The notes under the pieces were generated by a model. That model made no database searches, was not told the origin of the DNA, and worked only from the letters and a program-made list of their open reading frames with translations. 64,000 bases of DNA from Pseudomonas haemolytica (GTDB taxonomy: Bacteria > Pseudomonadota > Gammaproteobacteria > Pseudomonadales > Pseudomonadaceae): contig NZ_VOIW01000010.1 in the NCBI RefSeq assembly GCF_009659625.1, positions 1 through 64,000 of the forward strand. Direction: 5' to 3'. A program made the translations under genes and the position numbers. Position 1 is the stretch's first letter. Every line of letters starts with the position of its first letter. Shown here in pieces: positions 17,982-27,668 of this stretch.

Positions 17982-19960
17982 CAGGCCGCCCCGCGCCAGC
18001 TGTTGATTCGCGCCAGGACCTTGGCCGGCACTTCAAAGCGGCGACGGTTGAGGATCATGCCGTCCACTTTGCCGAATGCGGTGGTCAGCAGCGACACGGC
18101 ATTTTCGAGGGTCGGTACGGTGCTGGTGCGGGCCTCGATCACCAGCACGATCTGGTCGGCGCGGCGCAGAATCAGGAAGGCCTGCGGGTTGGACGACAGG
18201 GCAGAAGCGTCCAGCAGCAGCACTTCACCCGGCGTTGGCGCGTGCGCACCATTGACCGAGACGCGGTGGCCACGCTCCTCCAGCAGGCACTTGAGCTGCT
18301 CGACGATAAACGTCACGCCCTCGCCATGCCGCGCCGAGGTCAGGCCCAGGGCAAAGCCTTCAGTGGCGATGCGCTCCAGGGGAAGCAGGCTGTACAGGCG
18401 GTAGAGGCTGGCGGTGACGGCTGCCGGCGTTGCGTCCTGCACATCGGGGATGCTGCTCCACAGCGGTACATGGAACATCTCCTGCAACCGTGTGCCATCG
18501 TGGATACGTTGGTCCAACAGGTACAGCACATAGATGGTCAAAAAGCCCACGGCCACGCCGGCAGGAATGGCGAACAGCAGAATCAGCAAGCTCTTGGGAA
18601 ACACGCGTGCCGGGTTCAGGGTGGCGTGTTCGATCAGGGCGATGTTGCTGATCTGACTGTTATCCAGTTCGTAGTCGATTCGCGCCTGTTCGAGGTTCTC
18701 CGAATACAAGGCGTAGCTCTTTTCGGCCGTGCGCAGTTGTTGGCTCAGCTTGTTGAGCTCCGGCTCATCGGTCATTGCCTTGTCACGCTGGGCACGCAGC
18801 TCGGCAAGGGTCTTGTCGTAGTTCTCGATTTCCCCGGCCAGTTTGCGCTCTTGCAACTGCGCGTCGATCATCTGCTGTTTGACGTTGATCACCAGGCTGT
18901 TGGGCGCAGTGTTTTGCGAGCGTTCCAGGCGTGTGGCTTCCTGGGCGCTGAGTGCTTCCATATCGCGGATGTTCTGCTCGATCTGGTTGACCTGAGGCGT
19001 GCCCGGCAAGTAGGTGCGCAACAGGCGTGCCCGCTCCACTTGCAGCGCATTGAGCTGACGCTTGAGGTCGAGTTGGGTGGGGTTGAGGCTGGTTTCACGC
19101 ATCGTGACCACGTCCGCCGGCTGGCTCTTGATCTGCTGGCTGGCGTTGGCCAGGAGGCTGCGAATCCCCGAGATCTGGTTTTGTGCGCTGACCTTGGCGT
19201 CGGTGACGCGGTCGATCTGGCTGGTCAGGTTCTTCAGGCGCGCATCGACACTGATCGAGTCGATCTGCTTCAAGCGGCCTTGGAGTTGGTCCTTCAGACT
19301 CTGGATGTTATCTGCAACCTTGCTGCGTTCGGTTTCATAGAAAGTGTGCAGGCTCTTGCGCCCGAGAATCCGCGCACGTTCCTCAAGGTAGGCGTTGACC
19401 CATTCCTCGACGATTTTTTGTGCAACTGCCGGGTCGTCCCAGGTGAAAGAAATTTCAATCACCGAAGAGCCCGGCTCGTGACCGGCTGTGAAGTTTTTTT
19501 CCAGTGAGGTCGCCAAGCGCTCCAGCGGGCTTTGTTTCTCGGCCAGGCCGATGAACTGCAACACACTGCGCACGCCATTGATGACTTCGCCAACGCCCTT
19601 CTTGATGTAGAACTTGGTGACCTTCCAGAAGCCTTGCGGCGGTTCGGCGGTCATCGCCATATAGCGCTCGGCAACGATATGCACGATAGGCCGGCCCGTG
19701 AGCATTTTTTCTTCGTCGACAATCGGGTCGTGCTGGGTGCTCGGGGCAACCAGCGTCTGGCGGTTGGCGGCCTCGATCGGCAACGTGGTGTTATCCCGCC
19801 CCGGCTTGACCAGCAAGCGTGCGTCGGACTCGTAGCGAGCCGGCAACAGGAAGGCACCCAGCACGGCGACGACGATGGTCGTGATCACTGCCAGTTTGAA
19901 TTCGCGGCGATAGATGAAAAACAGCCGCAGCAGGTCGCGAAGAGAGCGGATTTCGATCAC
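17981..19960 (-). CDS. pslE: PslE-like polysaccharide co-polymerase with degenerate kinase-like tail
   Basis: 659 aa. Membrane segment 1 (about residues 20-40) starts a Wzz domain with a long periplasmic coiled-coil (residues about 180-440). Segment 2 (SLLILLFAIPAGVAVG onward) carries the proline-rich co-polymerase motif. A cytoplasmic BY-kinase-like domain follows, but its Walker A equivalent reads SARHGEGVT: the invariant lysine is replaced by valine. No C-terminal tyrosine cluster is seen. It should control chain length or export together with PslD without kinase activity. A 76-base gap separates it from pslD, the widest gap in the operon. Confidence 0.9.
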   Translation of the reverse strand: MIEIRSLRDLLRLFFIYRREFKLAVITTIVVAVLGAFLLPARYESDARLLVKPGRDNTTLPIEAANRQTLVAPSTQHDPIVDEEKMLTGRPIVHIVAERYMAMTAEPPQGFWKVTKFYIKKGVGEVINGVRSVLQFIGLAEKQSPLERLATSLEKNFTAGHEPGSSVIEISFTWDDPAVAQKIVEEWVNAYLEERARILGRKSLHTFYETERSKVADNIQSLKDQLQGRLKQIDSISVDARLKNLTSQIDRVTDAKVSAQNQISGIRSLLANASQQIKSQPADVVTMRETSLNPTQLDLKRQLNALQVERARLLRTYLPGTPQVNQIEQNIRDMEALSAQEATRLERSQNTAPNSLVINVKQQMIDAQLQERKLAGEIENYDKTLAELRAQRDKAMTDEPELNKLSQQLRTAEKSYALYSENLEQARIDYELDNSQISNIALIEHATLNPARVFPKSLLILLFAIPAGVAVGFLTIYVLYLLDQRIHDGTRLQEMFHVPLWSSIPDVQDATPAAVTASLYRLYSLLPLERIATEGFALGLTSARHGEGVTFIVEQLKCLLEERGHRVSVNGAHAPTPGEVLLLDASALSSNPQAFLILRRADQIVLVIEARTSTVPTLENAVSLLTTAFGKVDGMILNRRRFEVPAKVLARINSWRGAA

Positions 19961-20036
19961 AGGATCACTCCATTGGATAGATGTTGTTCGTCGAATGAAA
20001 TCGACGTGCTCAAGTGATACAAAGCCTGCGTCATAA

Positions 20037-20834
20037 TCATTGTGGAGCGCTGATATAGGTATCGCCGGACTTGTTGCCGTTGAGCTGATAATTCAAGCCC
20101 AGTCCAACCCCTTTGCTAACCGGAAACAGCTTGGTGAAGTACATATCCACAGCCTCCACCGTCGCGCCGATGCCCGACTGCGGCACAAAGATCAAGTCGC
20201 CGCGCTGCAACGCCACCCGGGGGTGATTGGAGTTGGTCAACATGCTTTCCAGGCTGATGAAGTACGTTTTGTACTTGCCATCCGGCCCGGTACGCATCAA
20301 GGCCACGTTGGAGGCATCCGCCGAAGGCAAAACACCACCGGAACTGAGCAGCGCCTGCTCGACGCTGACGTTGCCGGCCAGGTCGAAGAACGCCGGGTTA
20401 GGCACCGCACCGCCGATAAACACCTTGTTGCTCGGCGCGCTGGCGATGTTCACCGTGACTGCCGGTTCGCGGTAGATGCGCTTGTACTTCTCGGTGATTT
20501 CCCTGCCCAGGTCTTCGGGCGTGCGCAAGGCCGCCTTGACGCGGCCAATATTGGGTACCGAGATCACGCCATCGGGGCGCACGACGAACACGCTCATGTC
20601 ATCGGCTGCCGCCGGTTCCTGGGCATCACGCACGATACGCAGCGAGTCGCCGCTCTGGATCAGCACTTGCGGCGGTGGCAGGTCAGCCAGGGTCAGCGCC
20701 GCTTGATGGCCGGCCTTGAGCGTATCGTTATCAGGAAGCGGTACCCGCGCGGGGGTCGAACAGCCAGTCAGCCAGATCGAGGCACTCAAGAGGCCGAGCA
20801 GGGTAAGACGGGAACGTCGGTTGATAGTCTTCAT
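20037..20834 (-). CDS. pslD: PslD-like polysaccharide export lipoprotein (OPX, Wza-like)
   Basis: 265 aa. A type II signal peptide with lipobox LTGC puts the acylated cysteine at residue 25. The polysaccharide export domain contains VFVVRPDGVISVPNIGRVKA and the SLBB-type VFIGGAVPNPAFFDLAGNVS segment. It should form part of the outer-membrane or periplasmic channel for the polymer with PslE. It starts six bases after pslC. Confidence 0.91.
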   Translation of the reverse strand: MKTINRRSRLTLLGLLSASIWLTGCSTPARVPLPDNDTLKAGHQAALTLADLPPPQVLIQSGDSLRIVRDAQEPAAADDMSVFVVRPDGVISVPNIGRVKAALRTPEDLGREITEKYKRIYREPAVTVNIASAPSNKVFIGGAVPNPAFFDLAGNVSVEQALLSSGGVLPSADASNVALMRTGPDGKYKTYFISLESMLTNSNHPRVALQRGDLIFVPQSGIGATVEAVDMYFTKLFPVSKGVGLGLNYQLNGNKSGDTYISAPQ

Positions 20835-20840
20835 GACGGC

Positions 20841-21752
20841 TCAAGTCCAGTAGGTGGAAAACATGCCCAGGCGCCGTTTAAGCGAGTTGGGCAAGTAGCG
20901 TTCAAGGTGGCCGAGGCGATAACCCAGCAATTTAAAGGCGCTGCGCACGACCACTTCGGGGGCGCGGTGCAGCGCGTTGGCCTCGCGCAACGCGCGTAAT
21001 TCGGCCAATACATAACGTTTGCCTTCGCCGCCGGCGTCGCCAAACGCTTGGCGAATCCACGGCTCGCGACCGTAGAACACACCGATATCGAAGTAGCGGT
21101 GAAACTCTTCCAGCAAGCGGTAATCGTGGGAGTGATAAACCTGCGCACTGGCGGCGTAGCGCACCTGGTAGCCGGCCAGCAGCATGCGTGCGGCGACGTA
21201 GGCGTCTTCGCTGCCAATCACATCCTGGGGAAAGCCGTCCACCGCGTGCAGGGCGCTGCGCCGGTACACCGAAAACGAATCGGAGCTGAAGCAGGTCTTG
21301 ATCCCCAAGTGCGGTACATCGGCCAGGCTTTTGCTGCGGCTGGCCGCCGGGTAATTGAAGTGTCGCGATTGTGCCCCCAGCACCCCAGCGCCTGGGTGCG
21401 GCAGTTGTCGGCCATAGGCCACGCCATTGAGCGGGTCCAGTTGCAGTTCGCTGATCAGGTTGGCGAAGGTCTCGGCTGTGGCGGGGATCGCGTCCTGGGT
21501 CATGACGATCAAAGCGTCGCCACCCACCTGCTCACTGGCCCAGCGCCGGGTGCCGCCGTGGTTGAAGTCACGCGCATCAATCACCTCCACACGCGCGCCA
21601 AACTCGCGAAAGCGCGCCACCGTGTCATCGCTCGACGCGCTGTCGACCACCAGCATCTCGTCCGGTTGCAAGGTCTGCATGCGCAGGGCAGGTAGCAGGC
21701 GGTCCAGATGGCTGGCCGCGTTGCGGGTGGGGATGATCAAAGACGTACGCAT
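20841..21752 (-). CDS. pslC: PslC-like glycosyltransferase, family 2
   Basis: 303 aa GT-A transferase. SLIIPTRNAASHLDRLLPAL opens the fold, VVDSASSDDTVA is the nucleotide-binding region and ALIVMTQDAIPA stands at the DxD-like position. DVIGSEDAYVAARMLLAGY matches the family ED motif. The family is firm. The start overlaps the pslB stop by one base (TGATG). Confidence 0.88.
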   Translation of the reverse strand: MRTSLIIPTRNAASHLDRLLPALRMQTLQPDEMLVVDSASSDDTVARFREFGARVEVIDARDFNHGGTRRWASEQVGGDALIVMTQDAIPATAETFANLISELQLDPLNGVAYGRQLPHPGAGVLGAQSRHFNYPAASRSKSLADVPHLGIKTCFSSDSFSVYRRSALHAVDGFPQDVIGSEDAYVAARMLLAGYQVRYAASAQVYHSHDYRLLEEFHRYFDIGVFYGREPWIRQAFGDAGGEGKRYVLAELRALREANALHRAPEVVVRSAFKLLGYRLGHLERYLPNSLKRRLGMFSTYWT

Positions 21753-23212
21753 CAGGGTTTGCCTTCCACCGGCGCACGGCCGTAGATGTCGTCATAGCGC
21801 ACGATGTCGTCTTCACCCAGATACTCACCGCTCTGTACCTCGATCATCACCAGGTCGATGATGCCGGGGTTGGTCAGGCGGTGCTTGTGCCCGGCGGGAA
21901 TGTACGTGGACTCGTTCATGTTGAGCAGGATCTCCTGCTCGCCATTGGTGATCATCGCCGCGCCGCTGACCACTACCCAATGCTCGCTGCGGTGATGGTG
22001 CATTTGCAGGGACAGCGAGCCTTTAGGCTTGACCACAATGCGTTTGATTTTGAACCGCGTGCTTTCTTCCAGCACCGTGTAGGTGCCCCAGGGGCGGGTG
22101 ACGGTGCGATGCAGGCTGAACGCCGGGTGATTCTGGCGCTTGAGTTCGGCGACGATATACCGCACGTCCTGGCTGCGGTGGGCGTCGGCAATCAGCAGTG
22201 CGTCCGGGGTGTCGACGATGATCAGGTCACGCACGCCCACTGCACCCAGTACACGCTTGGGCGAGTCGATATAGCAGTTATGGACGTCGTGCAGGATCGC
22301 CTCGCCATTGATCTGGTTGCCATTGTCGTCACTGGGCGTCAGTTGGCGCAGGGCTTCCCAGGAGCCGATATCGCTCCAGCCAATGTCGCAGGGCACGACT
22401 GCGACCTGTGCGGATTTTTCCATCAAGGCCACGTCGATGGAGATATCCGGCGCGGTGCCGAAACCTTCCGGGCTCAGTTCGCGCTGGCGACTGCTGCTGT
22501 TTTGCAGGCTCTGGCTGTGCTCCAGTGCGGCCTTGGCCGCGTCCAGGACGGCCGGGGCGTGGCGGGCCAATTCGTCCAGCACGGTGGCAGCCTTGAAGCA
22601 GAACATTCCGGCATTCCACAGGTGCTTGCCGCCGTCCAGATAACCTTGGGCGGTGGCCTGGTCGGGCTTTTCGACAAAGCGCTGGACCTGGAACCCAACA
22701 CCCAAAGCCGCGCCTTGTTCGATATAGCCAAAGCCGGTTTCCGCTCGTTCAGGCTGGATGCCAAAGGTCACCAGGTAACCGGCCTCGGCCAGTGCGCGGG
22801 CTTTTTCTACGGCTTGGGCAAAGGCGCTTTCATCGAGGATCAGGTGGTCGGCGGGCATCACCAGCAACTGTGCGTCTGCGCCGAAATGTTCCTGCACATG
22901 CAAAGCGGCCACGGCGATGGCGGCGGCGGTGTTACGGCCAAAGGGTTCCAACAGCAAGTCAAGGGCCAATCGCTGGGTGTTCACCGCGCGGTAGTCATCG
23001 AGGGTGCGAAACAGCAGGTCGCGGTTGGTCACCGTCAGAATGCTGTCCACTCCGGGCAAGTGACTGGCCCGCAGGAAGGTCTTCTGCAACAGGCTCTGAT
23101 CGTCGCGCATGCGCATGAAGGGCTTGGGCATGTTCTGCCGCGAAACCGGCCACAGCCGCGTACCCGAACCACCGGAGATGATGCAGGGAATCAATCCGTT
23201 AAGTGGGTTCAT
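21752..23212 (-). CDS. pslB: Mannose-1-phosphate guanylyltransferase / mannose-6-phosphate isomerase
   Basis: 486 aa bifunctional enzyme making GDP-mannose for the polysaccharide. The N-terminal nucleotidyltransferase has IISGGSGTRLWPVSR (pyrophosphorylase signature) and EKPD. The C-terminal cupin isomerase has MHHHRSEHWVVVSG with the metal-binding histidines. The start is at ATG 23212, where the sequence begins MNPLNGLIPCIISGG; the open frame extends 75 bases further upstream into pslA and is rejected. The start shares one base with the pslA stop. It could equally be named algA-like; the operon position decides for pslB. Confidence 0.93.
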   Translation of the reverse strand: MNPLNGLIPCIISGGSGTRLWPVSRQNMPKPFMRMRDDQSLLQKTFLRASHLPGVDSILTVTNRDLLFRTLDDYRAVNTQRLALDLLLEPFGRNTAAAIAVAALHVQEHFGADAQLLVMPADHLILDESAFAQAVEKARALAEAGYLVTFGIQPERAETGFGYIEQGAALGVGFQVQRFVEKPDQATAQGYLDGGKHLWNAGMFCFKAATVLDELARHAPAVLDAAKAALEHSQSLQNSSSRQRELSPEGFGTAPDISIDVALMEKSAQVAVVPCDIGWSDIGSWEALRQLTPSDDNGNQINGEAILHDVHNCYIDSPKRVLGAVGVRDLIIVDTPDALLIADAHRSQDVRYIVAELKRQNHPAFSLHRTVTRPWGTYTVLEESTRFKIKRIVVKPKGSLSLQMHHHRSEHWVVVSGAAMITNGEQEILLNMNESTYIPAGHKHRLTNPGIIDLVMIEVQSGEYLGEDDIVRYDDIYGRAPVEGKP

Positions 23213-24651
23213 CAATAGACTTCCTTGGTGGAAAGGACGGCAGGAACCGTCATGAAAACGATGTACAAATCCAGCCACACCGACCATTTGGCGATGTATT
23301 CCAGGTCGTATTCGACCCGTTTCTTGATCTTGAACAGTGTGTCGGTCTCGCCGCGGTAGCCATTGATCTGCGCCCAGCCAGTGATGCCCGGCTTGACCCG
23401 GTGGCGCGAGCTGTATTCGCTGACCGCTTCCTCGAAAGGAATCCCGGCGGCCTTGGTGGCCGTGGCGTGGGGGCGCGGGCCGACCATCGACATATTGCCC
23501 AGCAACACGTTGAACAGTTGTGGCAGCTCATCGATGCTGGTCTTGCGGATGATCCTGCCTACCCGGGTGATGCGTGGGTCCAGGCGCGTGGTCTGGTTCT
23601 CGGCGTTGAGGTCGGTCTGGTCGACGTACATCGAGCGGAACTTGAACACGCGGATCAGGTTGTCGTTGTAGCCATAGCGTTTCTGGCGAAACAGCACCGG
23701 GCCCTTGGAATCGAGTTTGATCGCGATGGCGGTCACCAGCATCAGCGGTGACAGCAGCAGCAGGCCCATGCTGGCCAGTAGCAAGTCTTCGCAACGCTTG
23801 ATAAAGGGCGACCAGCCGCGCAGTGGCAACTGCGAGGTGTTGAACATCAGGATGCCGCCCACATCGGTGATGCGGTTATGGCCATAGCGCAAGGCGGCCA
23901 TTTCCGGCACCAGCATGACGTTCACCGACATTTGCCGCAGGCGCTTGACCAGCCCGTTGATGCGCTGCTCGGCGGCCCAGGGCAGGGTGATCATGACCTG
24001 GTTGACCTGTTCGGAGCGGATCAGCTTTTCCAGGTCGCGGGTATTGCCCAGCAAGGGCAGGCGGCTCAATTCCTTGGGAATGCGCTCGGTACGGTCGTCG
24101 ATAAAACCGATCAGGCCGGAGCGGATATCACTGTTGCGCGACAGGTGTTCGGCCACATGGACCGCTGTCTCGGTAAAGCCGAGGATCACCGTGCGCTGGA
24201 GAAATTTGCCGTTCTTCATCAAATGGCGGTACAGGCGCAGCATCAATATCCGCTCCACGCCGAACAGCACCAGGCTCATGGAAAACCAGGCCACCAGATT
24301 GCGCGGGCTCAACTGCGGGAACAGCAGCAGGATCTGGTACATGAACAGCAGGATGCAAAACGCCGAGATCCAGGCCACCAGCATCACTCGAAAACGCAGG
24401 CGATTGCTGAACAGATCCTCGGAGTACACCCCCAGGGCCTGGAACAGGATGATGGTCAGCAGCGCAAAGAATACCAGCAGGCCCAGGTAGTGGTTACGCA
24501 TGTGCTCGGCGACTGGGTCCGGGTAGAACAACAGGAGAATCGCCGGCAACACTGCAGTCAGGCCATGGATCAATTTTACGAAAACAACAAAAAACTCAAC
24601 GAAACCGGGACGAGTCAAAAACAGGCTATCGACCGACGATTTACCGCGCAT
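23212..24651 (-). CDS. pslA: PslA-like undecaprenyl-phosphate sugar phosphotransferase
   Basis: 479 aa polyprenol-phosphate hexose-1-phosphate transferase of the WcaJ type. Four N-terminal membrane segments (to about residue 130) and a CoA-binding-like middle domain lead to the C-terminal catalytic domain: LFRQKRYGYNDN, VFKFRSMYVD, TSIDELPQLFNVLLGNMSMV, GPRP and VKPGITGWAQINGYRGET. It loads the first sugar on undecaprenyl phosphate. It is the first gene of the operon; the promoter should lie in the 425 bases upstream. Confidence 0.92.
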   Translation of the reverse strand: MRGKSSVDSLFLTRPGFVEFFVVFVKLIHGLTAVLPAILLLFYPDPVAEHMRNHYLGLLVFFALLTIILFQALGVYSEDLFSNRLRFRVMLVAWISAFCILLFMYQILLLFPQLSPRNLVAWFSMSLVLFGVERILMLRLYRHLMKNGKFLQRTVILGFTETAVHVAEHLSRNSDIRSGLIGFIDDRTERIPKELSRLPLLGNTRDLEKLIRSEQVNQVMITLPWAAEQRINGLVKRLRQMSVNVMLVPEMAALRYGHNRITDVGGILMFNTSQLPLRGWSPFIKRCEDLLLASMGLLLLSPLMLVTAIAIKLDSKGPVLFRQKRYGYNDNLIRVFKFRSMYVDQTDLNAENQTTRLDPRITRVGRIIRKTSIDELPQLFNVLLGNMSMVGPRPHATATKAAGIPFEEAVSEYSSRHRVKPGITGWAQINGYRGETDTLFKIKKRVEYDLEYIAKWSVWLDLYIVFMTVPAVLSTKEVY

Positions 24652-25076
24652 AGATCAGATCCTCAATACACCACCAGAACGTTCCTATTCGTTTGCTCAT
24701 CCATAAGGCAGGCTTGCTTTACAAGTGGTGCAAATCGAACGACTGCTGTTGCTGGGTAATACGTAATGCCTGTCTAGACGCAGGAATTCACGGAACAATG
24801 GCTAACAGTGGCTTTCCTGAGGTTTGCGTCAATTGTATGTCGCTTTAAGCCCGTGCCATCAATAGCTCTCATAACGCCTACATGATATGACGGTTTGTTG
24901 ACTTGCATTGGCGAGGTTTCAGAAAAATCGAGAATCGATGATGGCTTTTTGGAGTGTAGGAACAAACCTGGAGATTTTCCTGCCAGCAATAAAAGCTTCT
25001 TTGACGGAGGGGGATGGGGAAGGGGGGTGTCGAACCAGAGCCGAGTTGCCGGCTCCGGTGCAGGGACTTGTGGGGC
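24652..25076. other. Intergenic region between the psl operon and a TonB receptor gene
   Basis: 425 bases. It should hold the psl promoter (read leftward) and the 3' end of the receptor transcript. A hairpin at 25038-25055 (GAGCCG, six-base loop, CGGCTC) lies just past the receptor stop but has no T-run. No convincing open frame or known operator is seen. Confidence 0.6.
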
Positions 25077-27563
25077 TTAGAAGTTGCCTTTGAGGCTCAG
25101 TGTCAGGTTGCGTGGCTCCCCGTAGAGATTGCCCCAACCCGCTGTGCCCACGGTTTGGTAGTAGGTTTTATCGAATAGGTTGTTGCCGTTGAGCGCCACG
25201 GTCCAGGTGTCGTCCACCTGATACGCCAGGCGTGCACTCCACAACGCATACCCGGCCTGTTCCAGCTTGATGGTTTGCAGCCGGTAGTTGCTGCTTTGGG
25301 CGTTGACTCCTGCGCCGACTGTCCATTTCGACAGTGCACCGTCCAACTGGTAGTCGCCCCACAACCTGAGCATATGCCGTGGTACGTAGGTGTTGGACAC
25401 CGCGCCTTCGGCGGTGCTGTCGATGTTCTTCAGGTTTTTGGTTTGGGTGTAGGTATAGCCGCCGAACACTTGCAGGCGTTCAAGCAGTTCACCGCTCAAC
25501 TCGGCCTCGACCCCCTGGGCGCGAACTTTGCTCGTGTCGGTATAGCAGTAACCGTCGGAAGAACTGCCGCAACGGGTCATGAAGTCTGTTTGAGCGGCGT
25601 TTTTTTCGATTGCGCGGAACACCGCCACAGAGCTGTTCAGGCGTCCGTCAAACCATTCGCCCTTGATGCCCAACTCATAATTCTCACCCATTTTCGGCTT
25701 GAGCGCCGAACCGCTGACCGTGGCGTAGGAGCTTTGCGGCTGGAAGATATCGGCGTAGCTGGCATACACCGAAAGGTTGTCATTGAGGTCGTAGATCAAC
25801 GCGGCAAACGGCGTAACTACGCCGGTTTCCTTGGTGCGAGCGTCTTGATCGGCCCACTCGTCCCAGGCCAGGTTCAGGGACTGGCGGCGGTTTTCGTACC
25901 AACTGACGCGACTGCCGACAACCAGCATCAAAGGCTCAGCCAGGCGCAGGCGCAAGGTGGCATAGGCGCCGTATTGCGTGGCGGTCTCGTTGACGGTGCC
26001 GCCACGGTACATGTTGGGCCAGAAGGTATCGTCGGCAGGTTCCGGGAAGTGGTGATTGGGGGTGAAAACACTTTGGCGCTGGGGCAGGTTGCGGATCGCA
26101 TAGACATCGTCTTGGGTGCCACGACTGCCATTAGCGCCAAGGATCAACTCGTGTTGCAGGCCAAACGCTTCAAATTGACCGTCGATATAGGCATCCAGGC
26201 CGTAGTCCTTGTGATCGTAGTTCAGCAGCGCGGCGTAGCTGCTGAGGGTGGGGGCCGGGTCGCCATAGTCCACGGTGTCTTGGCTGGCAGCGTATTTGAT
26301 ATCTTGCAGGTTGCGGCTATGCACGGCGCTGACTTTGAGTTTCCAGGCGTCATTGAAATGGTGGGTCACATCAGCGAACAGCGTGGTGCGCTGGCTTTGC
26401 CAGTCGTTCCAGGCTTGGCCCAGGCAGGTGGAGCGGCTCAGGCCGAGGCTTTTGCCGTCGCGGTAGCGCGGCAGGCCGCTCCAGCACGGGGTGGCGTCGA
26501 CATCCTCATGGCTGGCACCGAAGCCTAGGGTGGTGTCGGGCGTGACATCCACGTCCAGGGCCGCGTAAAACGCTTGGTCCTGGCGCTTGGCAAGGTCCAT
26601 GTAGGAACCACGATTCTGTTGACTGACCGACGCGCGGCCACGCACCGTGCCGCTGTCGTTCAACGGGCCGCCGGTGTCGAGTTCGGCGTGGTAGTTATCC
26701 CAGGTGCCCGCCGACAGCCCGAGGCTGGTGGTGGGGGTGGCCTGGGGCCGCTTGCGCACGAAGTTCACCGCACCACTGGCAGTGCCCGCGCCCTTGAGCA
26801 TGCCGGCAGCCCCCTTGAGAACCTCCACTCGGTCATAAATCGCCATGTTCGCGCTGAAACTGTCGGCCTGTATGTAGTCCTTGCCGATGTCCAGCGGTAC
26901 GCCATCGAACTGGTACTGGCCGAGCATCTTGAAGCCGCGGGAGTAAAAATACTTGCCGCCCATGGGCGACTCATAGCTGGTGATGCCTGGCGTGCGCTCC
27001 AGCAATTGGTCGATGGTGGTGATGTTCTGGTCATCCATCAGCTTGCGGGTCATCACGCTCACCGATTGCGGGGTGCGTCGCAGGCTGTGTTCGCCCTTGC
27101 CGATGGTCACTGCGCCAGTGGTGTAGGAACCGCTGCCTTCGGTGGTGGCACCCAGGCGCTCGCCGGTGACGGTGGTCGCGCCCAGGTTTAGCGCCGAGCC
27201 GTCTCGCTGCTGGGGCAACAGTAACCAAGCGTTTTGGCCCTGGCTCTGAGCCTGCAACCCCTGGCCTTCAAGCAACCGGCTCAGGGCCTGTTGTGGGGCC
27301 AGGGTGCCGCTCAGCCCAGGACTGCTTTTGCCGGCCACGCTGCCCGCGTCATACGACAGGCTGATACCGGCCTGCCGTGCAAATTGATCAAGGGCGCCGG
27401 CCAGAGGGCCAGGAGCAATACTCCAGGCGCGGGCCTGGCGCTCGTTGCCGGGTTCCTGGGCGCTTGCGGTATACGGCAGGGTGCTGGCCGCCACGCACGC
27501 ACCGAGGAGGGTGGCGTTGACGGCGTGTCTAAAAGGTGAACGTTTGGAGGGGAACGCTTGCAT
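25077..27563 (-). CDS. TonB-dependent siderophore receptor with STN signalling domain
   Basis: 828 aa. Signal peptide (to about residue 36, YTASAQ), then the secretin/TonB N-terminal signalling domain (residues about 45-120; WSIAPGPLAGALDQFARQAG), plug domain (RTPQSVSVMTRKLMDDQNIT, VEVLKGAAGMLKG) and barrel ending NLTLSLKGNF. STN receptors of the FpvA/FoxA/FiuA type both import a ferri-siderophore and signal through a FecR protein. The cognate FecR and sigma genes lie directly upstream on the same strand, 105 bases away. The siderophore cannot be named from sequence. Confidence 0.93.
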   Translation of the reverse strand: MQAFPSKRSPFRHAVNATLLGACVAASTLPYTASAQEPGNERQARAWSIAPGPLAGALDQFARQAGISLSYDAGSVAGKSSPGLSGTLAPQQALSRLLEGQGLQAQSQGQNAWLLLPQQRDGSALNLGATTVTGERLGATTEGSGSYTTGAVTIGKGEHSLRRTPQSVSVMTRKLMDDQNITTIDQLLERTPGITSYESPMGGKYFYSRGFKMLGQYQFDGVPLDIGKDYIQADSFSANMAIYDRVEVLKGAAGMLKGAGTASGAVNFVRKRPQATPTTSLGLSAGTWDNYHAELDTGGPLNDSGTVRGRASVSQQNRGSYMDLAKRQDQAFYAALDVDVTPDTTLGFGASHEDVDATPCWSGLPRYRDGKSLGLSRSTCLGQAWNDWQSQRTTLFADVTHHFNDAWKLKVSAVHSRNLQDIKYAASQDTVDYGDPAPTLSSYAALLNYDHKDYGLDAYIDGQFEAFGLQHELILGANGSRGTQDDVYAIRNLPQRQSVFTPNHHFPEPADDTFWPNMYRGGTVNETATQYGAYATLRLRLAEPLMLVVGSRVSWYENRRQSLNLAWDEWADQDARTKETGVVTPFAALIYDLNDNLSVYASYADIFQPQSSYATVSGSALKPKMGENYELGIKGEWFDGRLNSSVAVFRAIEKNAAQTDFMTRCGSSSDGYCYTDTSKVRAQGVEAELSGELLERLQVFGGYTYTQTKNLKNIDSTAEGAVSNTYVPRHMLRLWGDYQLDGALSKWTVGAGVNAQSSNYRLQTIKLEQAGYALWSARLAYQVDDTWTVALNGNNLFDKTYYQTVGTAGWGNLYGEPRNLTLSLKGNF

Positions 27564-27668
27564 GACCGCGGGATGCTCCTGAGGGAAATGGATAACACCG
27601 GCCTGTTGATCGGCCTTTCCTTACAGGTCGAACGGCAATGAGAATTCACCTCATTTATTTCTAGTCAG

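Noticed and set aside
17951..19507. Long plus-strand frame (518 codons) opposite pslE
   Set aside because: Shadow of pslE; no domain, no ribosome site, and the minus-strand product has a recognisable Wzz domain.
25038..25055. Hairpin after the TonB receptor stop as a terminator
   Set aside because: Only a 6-bp stem and no T-run on the receptor's strand; not enough to call a terminator.
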